From Leadbettera azotonutricia ZAS-9 (lineage in GTDB: Bacteria > Spirochaetota > Spirochaetia > Treponematales > Breznakiellaceae): 64,000 nt of DNA. Below the pieces are notes generated by a model. The model was not told the DNA's origin and did not search any database. It saw only the letters and a list, made by a program, of their open reading frames with translations. The position numbers and the translations under genes were made by a program. Of the stretch, positions 59,601 through 64,000 are shown piece by piece (within the stretch, counting starts at the first letter, position 1; every line of letters begins with the position of its first letter). The DNA lies in the NCBI RefSeq assembly GCF_000214355.1, contig NC_015577.1:1564596-1628595 (forward strand), in the 5' to 3' direction.

Positions 59601-61286
59601 GCGAGTTTTAACCAGGAAGCCAGATCCATTGCCACCAACCTGGACGCAGCCAGCCAGCAGCGCCTGGAAGATATTCAGGTTACTACCCGAAGCCTTGAAG
59701 CGCAGCTTACCGAAAGGCTCTCGGAAATTGGCCGGCAAATCAGGTCTGAACCGGAATTCTCGACGGACAATTTCACGGCGGATAAAAGTCGTGTCTACGT
59801 CTTTTTTAAACCGGTTATGTACCGGCAAGGCACGGAGGATACTTACTTCCGGGGACTCATAAGGCTTGAAGTTTCCATAGATTCCATACTGGAAGATATT
59901 GCCGAAGGCCAGCAGGATCTTTTGCGTATCATCATCGTGGTTGCCCTGGCAGCCATTGCCATAGGGGCTGTGGGCGCTCTCGTGCTTTCAACCCTTATCA
60001 TCCATCCTATAAGGCGGCTTGTGAGCCATGTAGAGGTGATACGCGATACTGAGGATAAGGCGGATCTTGAAGGCGTGGACATACATATCAAAACCCACGA
60101 CGAGATTGCCGTTTTGGGAAACACCATCAACGACATGACCCACGGCCTGGTAAAAGCCGCTGCTGCTGCCTCGGATCTTTCCATAGGCAAGGAAATCCAG
60201 AAAAAGTTCATACCCCTTGATCTCGATAAGGAAGGGAACAAGCTGAGCACAGGCTATAAAAAAAGCGAGAACGCTCACTTCTTTGGATATTACGAAGGCG
60301 CAAAGGGCGTGTCAGGCGACTATTTCGATTATCAGGATCTGGACGGCCGCTATTACGCTGTTATCAAGTGCGACGTTGCAGGCAAAGGCATCCCTGCGGC
60401 ACTCATCATGATCCAGGTAGCCACCATGTTCCTCAACTACTTCAAGCAGTGGAAGCCCACAGAGAAGGGCATGCACATTGAGGACGTGGTTTACCAGATA
60501 AACGAGTTCATCGAGACCCTGGCTTTCAAAGGGCGTTTTGCCGCCTTTACCCTCTGCCTCTTCGACTCCCAGACAGGTAAAGTGCGCTTCTGCAACGCCG
60601 GCGACAATATCATCCACCTCTTCGACGCCTCGGAGGGCTGCATGAAAACCCTGACCCTCCCGGAGACGCCTGCCACCGGCGTACTCCCCAACTTCATGGT
60701 CGAATCCAAAGGCGGCTATTCAGTTCAGACCATGACCCTCGATCACGGCGACATACTCCTGCTCTATACCGACGGTATTGAAGAAGCGAAGCGCAAATTC
60801 CGCAACTCTGCCTTCGAAGACATTATTTGTACCGAAGGAGGCGCCCCCAACGACACGCCCCACGAAAACCACGTAGTAGGCCAGGGCGATGAAGAAATGG
60901 GTCCCGACCGGGTTCTGGCCATCATCAATGCAGTGATGAACAAGGGAACCTATACCCTCCACAAATGGCACAACCCCGAAGGGGATGCAACAGATCTAAA
61001 CTTCGATTTTACTTCCTGTGACGGCAAGGTCGAAGAAGTGATCATGGCCATGGTATCAGTTGAAAAAATGTTCCGCTGCTATAAAGATCCAAAAGCCACT
61101 GCGGATAACAGGGTTCTGGTGGACAAGAAGATAGACGACTTCCTCAAGGAACACTTCCTCCAGTACCGCAGCTATTGTTCCTTTACCCGGGAGAACCCTG
61201 GCAATGATGCGTATATGTATTATACTAATGTCAAAGAGGACGATCAGTACGACGACCTCACCATATTGGGAATCAAGCGCAAATAG
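56658..61286 (+). CDS. Giant sensor phosphatase: Asp-box propeller, HAMP, SpoIIE domain
   Basis: A 1542-residue membrane protein. After a signal peptide, residues about 30-430 carry sialidase-type Asp-box repeats (SSDNGRTWG, LSDNGRVW, SGDEGQSF), then Ig/Fn3-like domains (about 430-750). Membrane helices lie near 757-787, 829-856 and 1087-1115. Between the last two is a second sensor loop with a coiled coil, followed by a HAMP domain (LIIHPIRRLVSHVE) and a PP2C-type SpoIIE phosphatase from about 1205 (KGVSGDYFDY, CDVAGKGIPAAL). It should dephosphorylate a cytoplasmic anti-sigma antagonist, coupling an outside ligand to gene expression. The Asp-box region lacks obvious sialidase catalytic residues, so it is likely a binding domain. 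Confidence 0.88.
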   Translation: MMTKQLKLSAFVFALFFLFQGMLFGQTSFFWEQPEVFSGPRGSFPVSASTGDLGILVWQETDRRAVSGANGSGDGAISIALAVKKPGASWENKGIIGGPYLYSGTEPSIISAVIDKQNRILIAAAASAAETEILISGDEGQSFEKYRIDSGTESSVAPRIAVRSDGGYLLFVTRGSDSSLSLYYALSDNGRVWSAFRPFVTDNAMQLNFLPSHASYGGREYVIFQSFTGSSETIPTFQLFLKMSSDNGRTWGPSQRFTSFRDAYMYTSATADNFDNQRPQLTVQNDSLFLVWERRYRTGSPQVYAARIRADGSLIGAPERINTNDAYCNNPVAFTYGGDTKVIWFDNRRGGNRIYLAQREGLNWINTDLSGSVGGDASFGRSVVDSDGLFIFWQTTTAQGSARIYSLLPDTSVNPVRITAGNFTPGRRTRGERARFSWNVPVDSSGISGFAYAWSKDEDVVPNKNIMVYNTRDSAATSAETVADDDGSWYFTIIAQDYAGNWSPPSRIEYIRDTIPPPAAAIIQPDLDENGFLLSNTFTLNWNVPPASDIAGYTWDLQYLGSSAQFSSMDNGIFQAAASELYPGSRAAAPRVQGTGTSVSYTNQDDGVWLFTVRAIDEVGNVGPHSSIYFRTDKYVPHTYITWVDASQDEQGILDLRIMGRGFADGGSVIRVFLDKDGQEPYDREFYLRNDDYRIASDREINGLRIEDIEEGNYRVGVEHPVRGLYITGPMVAINETGTVKFGDYGSIWQPSWLLRHARRFIFDTAWFVVIAILVLCGLGILVVIRGIGNVVAESAVIRLDAAALITGDFMPSEKKKRLARIKRRGIGLRFKMASFTVALVMLVVVMVSAPLYVMMTRTQRDTLLQGLWDRSTVLLEGLATNTRAYLPMGNILELGFLPAQMSAIPEARYVTITGYNPDTTIFDDAVWATNDTDILAKVDTVEFQPGVSRITDEITPRLQGIADELNDQARSAVGDLSATIASFNQEARSIATNLDAASQQRLEDIQVTTRSLEAQLTERLSEIGRQIRSEPEFSTDNFTADKSRVYVFFKPVMYRQGTEDTYFRGLIRLEVSIDSILEDIAEGQQDLLRIIIVVALAAIAIGAVGALVLSTLIIHPIRRLVSHVEVIRDTEDKADLEGVDIHIKTHDEIAVLGNTINDMTHGLVKAAAAASDLSIGKEIQKKFIPLDLDKEGNKLSTGYKKSENAHFFGYYEGAKGVSGDYFDYQDLDGRYYAVIKCDVAGKGIPAALIMIQVATMFLNYFKQWKPTEKGMHIEDVVYQINEFIETLAFKGRFAAFTLCLFDSQTGKVRFCNAGDNIIHLFDASEGCMKTLTLPETPATGVLPNFMVESKGGYSVQTMTLDHGDILLLYTDGIEEAKRKFRNSAFEDIICTEGGAPNDTPHENHVVGQGDEEMGPDRVLAIINAVMNKGTYTLHKWHNPEGDATDLNFDFTSCDGKVEEVIMAMVSVEKMFRCYKDPKATADNRVLVDKKIDDFLKEHFLQYRSYCSFTRENPGNDAYMYYTNVKEDDQYDDLTILGIKRK

Positions 61287-61296
61287 GGGGCATAAC

Positions 61297-61617
61297 ATGG
61301 CATTCAGCGATAGAATGAAAGAAGTTTTTGATCAAAGTGTAGCGGCTTCCAAGGAACTTGCCGCCAAAGCGGGCGCCACAGCCCAGAAGCTGGGCGAACA
61401 GGGTGTCCTCATGGTTGAAATCAGGCAGCTTGAAGCCCAGGCCCAAAAGCTTGTGGGTCGCCTCGGTGCCGAAGCCTACCAGGCATTTGCGGAGCGTCAG
61501 GAAGATACCATCTCGGCCGGCTCTGCCCCGATTCGGACTATACTCTCGGAGCTTGCCCTGGTCAGAGAATCCATCGAGAGAAAAGAAGCGGAGCTGAAGC
61601 TTAAAAAGGGCAATTAA
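61297..61617 (+). CDS. Small coiled-coil protein
   Basis: A 106-residue protein starting at ATG 61297 with GGGGG six bases upstream; the longer frame lies inside the preceding gene. It is almost wholly helical with Ala/Glu/Lys-rich heptads (VAASKELAAKAGATAQKLGEQ, VRESIERKEAELKLKKG). No family is recognised and there is no signal peptide. It starts 10 nt after the SpoIIE phosphatase gene and 13 nt before the outer membrane protein gene, so it is co-transcribed. A cytoplasmic adaptor or chaperone for the phosphatase is a guess. Confidence 0.72.
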   Translation: MAFSDRMKEVFDQSVAASKELAAKAGATAQKLGEQGVLMVEIRQLEAQAQKLVGRLGAEAYQAFAERQEDTISAGSAPIRTILSELALVRESIERKEAELKLKKGN

Positions 61618-61630
61618 GACAATCTGAATC

Positions 61631-63361
61631 GTGAATCCAATAAAAGCCCTGCCCCTTTTTTTGTGCCTCCTCTTGCCATTGGCAGTTTTTGGCCAGACCC
61701 AGGAAATGCTCCTCCTTTCTTCGGTAGCCTACGATGAGATGGATACCCTCTATCTCCTTAAAGGGTTAGGTTCGCCTTCAAGTGCCCGGCCCTGGACAAA
61801 GGCCGAAGCCTCATTGATTCTGGATAAAATCGATAGTTCCGCCCTAAGCGCCAAAGAACAAGCCTTATACGACCATATTGCTTCCCTGGTTTATGAGCCC
61901 CTCCGTTTTTCCCTGGATAAGCTTGCGACCTTGGACGCAGGGCTGGAGTTTGCCCTGGAAGCCTATATGCACACTAACAGCAGCGATTATGTAAGGGAAG
62001 AAGATTGGGTGTATGGCTATGAGGAACGCCGGCCCCTTTTGAATGCATACCTGGAATTAAACCTGGGCTCCTGGTTCTCTGTGTACACCGATGCCCGCTA
62101 CGGCAGGAACCGTTTCAACCAGCGGGATCTGAACCGCGACTCAGGCGATTTGCCCGGAGGCCTTGGGGCGGTAATTCCTCCCAACCCTGAAACAGGGGTC
62201 CCCTTTCCCTATTATTCCTGGGCGTATAGCCGCCCCTTCCTGAGCAATGTACCCACAGGCATCGACGAATTTGATTTTGACTGGCCCAAGAGGGCGGTGC
62301 TGACTCTCGGGGGCGCCCATTGGAACATCAGCCTTGCCCGGGATAAGCTCCAGTGGGGCAGGGGGAAAACAGGCAATTTTGTTTTCGATAGCCATAGGGA
62401 CTATGACGAGTATTTCAAGGTTTCAGCTTTTTCTTCAAATTTCAAATATGAATGGCTCAATGTTTTTTATACCAGCCCCGAATCCATGGGGGAGCCGCTC
62501 AAGATTTTCATGGCCCACAGGCTGGAATTCCGCCTGTTTCCGTCCCTGGTTCTGGCAGTTTCAGAAAACATCATATACAAGGGCGAGGGCTTCAATCCCC
62601 GTTATCTCAATCCTGCCTTTATTTTTCATAATTGGCTGGATCGCACCATGTTCAATGCCCTGGCCCACCTGGAATTGGACTTCGCCCCCGTTAAAGGATA
62701 CCGCCTTTATATCCAGACGGTCTTTGATCAGATCCGCGCCACCTGGGAAGACGATATTGAACCTTGGTCCTGGGGCATGCTTGGAGGCATAGAGCATGCG
62801 CGCTTCGCGGGCCCCGGGGTACTGAATCTTTCCCTGGAAGCCGCTTATACTTCGCCTCTCCTGTACCGGAGGGATGAGGTGGATTTTATAACTCTGGGCA
62901 CGACCAGGGTGAATGGTTCTCCGGACCCCCTTTATTTTGATTATACAGGCTATCCTTATGGCGGCGATGCCCTGGTTTTCCAGATTGATTCCTCATACCG
63001 CTTCCCGAATTCGGCGCTCCTTTCCGGCCGGTTTTTTGCCATGGTTCATGGTAAAATGAACCCCTTTGTCTCCCACAACAAAGAAGGAAACAACACCGGC
63101 CTTGCCAACCTTGACTCCCATACCCCCTCGGGCAGCACAGACGAACAGGAGCTGACATTGGGCGCCATGTTCAAAGGGAGCTATGGCTTCCCAAAAAAGT
63201 TCCTCCGCTTAACCCTCACAGCCTGGTCGGAGCTCGATTTGCTCTTCAAAAAGAACAAGCTCATGGTTTCAGAAAATGGCACAGGCGAAAGCCTGGTTTA
63301 CCATAAACCAGGCTGGGCAGGGGACTTCCAGTTTTCTTTGGGATTCGGGCTTAAGATTTAG
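61631..63361 (+). CDS. Predicted outer membrane beta-barrel, Wzi/capsule-assembly-like
   Basis: A 576-residue protein starting with GTG at 61631, with a signal peptide (IKALPLFLCLLLPLAVFGQT). After a helical N-terminal region (about 25-110) with KAEASLILDKIDSSALS, the rest alternates amphipathic beta strands (LNAYLELNLGSWFSVYTDARYG, ISLARDKLQWGRGKTGNFVF, HRLEFRLFPSLVLAVSEN) and ends in a strand with GFGLKI, an outer membrane barrel-type C-terminus. The helical-then-barrel layout and WGRG motif resemble Wzi capsule-assembly proteins; the exact role is uncertain. It is the last gene of the cluster, followed by a terminator. Confidence 0.72.
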   Translation: MNPIKALPLFLCLLLPLAVFGQTQEMLLLSSVAYDEMDTLYLLKGLGSPSSARPWTKAEASLILDKIDSSALSAKEQALYDHIASLVYEPLRFSLDKLATLDAGLEFALEAYMHTNSSDYVREEDWVYGYEERRPLLNAYLELNLGSWFSVYTDARYGRNRFNQRDLNRDSGDLPGGLGAVIPPNPETGVPFPYYSWAYSRPFLSNVPTGIDEFDFDWPKRAVLTLGGAHWNISLARDKLQWGRGKTGNFVFDSHRDYDEYFKVSAFSSNFKYEWLNVFYTSPESMGEPLKIFMAHRLEFRLFPSLVLAVSENIIYKGEGFNPRYLNPAFIFHNWLDRTMFNALAHLELDFAPVKGYRLYIQTVFDQIRATWEDDIEPWSWGMLGGIEHARFAGPGVLNLSLEAAYTSPLLYRRDEVDFITLGTTRVNGSPDPLYFDYTGYPYGGDALVFQIDSSYRFPNSALLSGRFFAMVHGKMNPFVSHNKEGNNTGLANLDSHTPSGSTDEQELTLGAMFKGSYGFPKKFLRLTLTAWSELDLLFKKNKLMVSENGTGESLVYHKPGWAGDFQFSLGFGLKI

Positions 63362-63365
63362 CTAT

Positions 63366-63394
63366 TTTAACTTCCCGCTTTCAGGGAAGTTAAA
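63366..63394 (+). terminator. Terminator hairpin after the outer membrane protein gene
   Basis: A perfect 11-bp stem TTTAACTTCCC / GGGAAGTTAAA with a 7-nt loop begins 4 nt after the stop codon and is followed by TTTATT. It is contiguous with repeat copy 3. Confidence 0.65.
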
Positions 63395-63624
63395 TTTATT
63401 CGTGGCGAGGGGGTTAATACCCCGCCCCTTGGGGCGGTTAAAAAGGTATTAAGCCCCGAGTCCAATTCCTTAAGAGAACAACATACCTCGCGGCTTGCCG
63501 CGGGGTTGTTGATCCGGACTTTCCCCGGCAGTCGGTAAATATCAAAATCCGCGTCTATGCTGATAATTGAACGAATTCCGGTTTTTTCCGCAGCGAATAC
63601 CAGGGTTGCATCGGCAAAGTCCAT
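63367..63624 (-). pseudogene. PIN-domain (VapC-like) toxin remnant fused to repeat copy 3
   Basis: An 85-residue frame. The first 38 residues (MDFADATLVFAAEKTGIRSI...) match the C-terminal part of PIN-domain VapC ribonucleases, with the acidic ADA box and the IDADFDIYR segment. The in-frame codons before ATG add YQDRL and then a stop, so the N-terminal half with the first catalytic Asp is missing or frameshifted. Downstream the frame runs through the dispersed repeat (INNPAASREVCCSLKELDSG...) and ends after it, so the repeat supplies a foreign C-terminus of about 45 residues. No partner antitoxin is seen. Confidence 0.55.
63394..63513 (-). repeat. Dispersed double-hairpin repeat, copy 3 (inverted)
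   Basis: About 120 bp corresponding, on the minus strand, to the repeats at 26766 and 27245. It keeps both stems; the inner one is CCGCCCC / GGGGCGG and the outer one matches with paired changes, so structure is conserved better than sequence. The same reading frame as in the other copies is open here, forming the C-terminus of a PIN-domain remnant. Confidence 0.82.
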
Positions 63625-63749
63625 GAGCCTATCCTGATATTTTTAGTGCTCAAATAGTCCCCGATAGTGGTCAGCACGTCCAGGTCTGTGGTGGCTCAGG
63701 GTGGATAACCACCCGGTTCTACCCGGCTACCAAATTCAATTCTCGCCGC

Positions 63750-63778
63750 TTGACATTTTTTCGATATTTCGTTATATT
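63750..63778 (+). promoter_or_regulatory. Strong promoter P1, probable rRNA operon
   Basis: TTGACA (63750-63755) and TATATT (63773-63778) with the ideal 17-nt spacer in an AT-rich stretch; no ORF follows. First of two tandem promoters. Confidence 0.5.
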
Positions 63779-63850
63779 TATATTAAGATAAGCAATTTCC
63801 GGGACTGTGTTTTTCCTGTGAAAATTTTTCTAAAAAATCGCTAAACCCAC

Positions 63851-63880
63851 TTGACAAAGACTCAAGGGGCGTAGTAATGT
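63851..63880 (+). promoter_or_regulatory. Strong promoter P2, probable rRNA operon
   Basis: TTGACA (63851-63856) and TAATGT (63875-63880), spacer 18, about 100 bp after P1. No start codon with a ribosome-binding site follows, in line with a stable RNA transcript. Confidence 0.5.
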
Positions 63881-64000
63881 CTCGGAACCCGCCTAAAAAC
63901 CTGAAGGTTAAGGCGGGCAGGGCAGCCGGAAGGCCAAGCCCAAGAACAGTTCTTTGGCAATATAGGGAAGGGGAGAAAGAAAGATTACGACAGGGGCGCG
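63881..64000 (+). ncRNA. Probable rRNA operon leader (hairpin and boxA-like), partial
   Basis: Downstream of the tandem promoters, CCCGCCT (63888-63894) pairs with AGGCGGG (63911-63917) and encloses AACC-TGAA-GGTT, forming one long hairpin. GTTCTTTGGCAATAT (63949-63963) resembles the boxA antitermination site of rRNA leaders. The order promoter, promoter, hairpin, boxA is what is expected just before 16S rRNA, which would lie beyond the window. Another structured RNA is possible. Confidence 0.4.

Noticed and set aside
56658..61286. Calling the large sensor a sialidase
   Set aside because: Asp boxes are present but the arginine triad and nucleophile Tyr of sialidases could not be identified; the C-terminus is a SpoIIE phosphatase.

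Overview
The window looks like a chromosomal segment of a treponeme-type spirochaete. The evidence is the co-directional flagellar run flgB-flgC-fliE-fliF-fliG-fliH-fliI-fliJ, a UPF0164-type outer membrane protein, a hybrid histidine kinase/HD-GYP repertoire, and several treponeme-style envelope proteins. Base composition looks close to 50 % GC by eye, which fits termite-gut treponemes better than the AT-rich oral species; this assignment is inference. Coding density is high and most genes form tight operons with ATGA or stop/start junctions.

Layout. 1-9584 (+): the end of a Xer recombinase, hslV, hslU, then eight flagellar basal-body/export genes. 9648-13434 (-): a nicotinamidase / nicotinate phosphoribosyltransferase / TGS-uridine-kinase-like operon. 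13548-24247 (-): two paralogous modules, each a Cache-hybrid histidine kinase with HPt plus an HD-GYP response regulator, separated by a MalT/LuxR-type regulator; a 23-codon ORF precedes the first kinase. 24353-27370: a CAU tRNA followed by an accessory patch with gene remnants, hairpins, an IS3-type element flanked by 14-bp direct repeats, and two copies of a 123-bp double-hairpin repeat around a 90-residue ORF. 27374-36242: radical SAM enzyme and M19 dipeptidase (-), divergent from DUF4091 protein, OmpA protein, PRPP synthetase, HAD phosphatase and lipid-kinase-like protein (+), then MgtC (-).

36348-36774 (+) holds two almost completely overlapping ORFs in different frames, both with membrane-segment plus coiled-coil architecture and starting 4 nt apart. 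36754-47777: DUF4954 beta-helix protein, aconitase-family hydratase, TrpR-like repressor, HAD phosphatase, MATE exporter, methyltransferase, degenerate M23 and propeller envelope proteins, cytidine deaminase, and an HTH-EIIA fusion. 47791-52171: transglutaminase-like protein, a truncated DUF4386 gene, an RluA synthase, and a DUF4912/GH57 pair. 52173-63361: UPF0164 protein, then a large envelope signalling cluster (TPR protein, 1542-residue Asp-box/HAMP/SpoIIE phosphatase, small coiled-coil protein, outer membrane barrel). 63366-64000: terminator, third repeat copy fused to a PIN-domain remnant, then tandem promoters, a hairpin and a boxA-like site that look like an rRNA operon leader running off the window.

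Themes. Several genes without a usable Shine-Dalgarno have a -10 hexamer 4-12 nt before ATG, suggesting leaderless or nearly leaderless mRNAs. The best candidates for something new are the dual-frame gene pair at 36.35-36.77 kb, the gene-end palindromic repeat that stays open as a peptide cassette, and the 53.6-63.4 kb envelope-sensor/phosphatase cluster. No CRISPR array, prophage or restriction system was seen.
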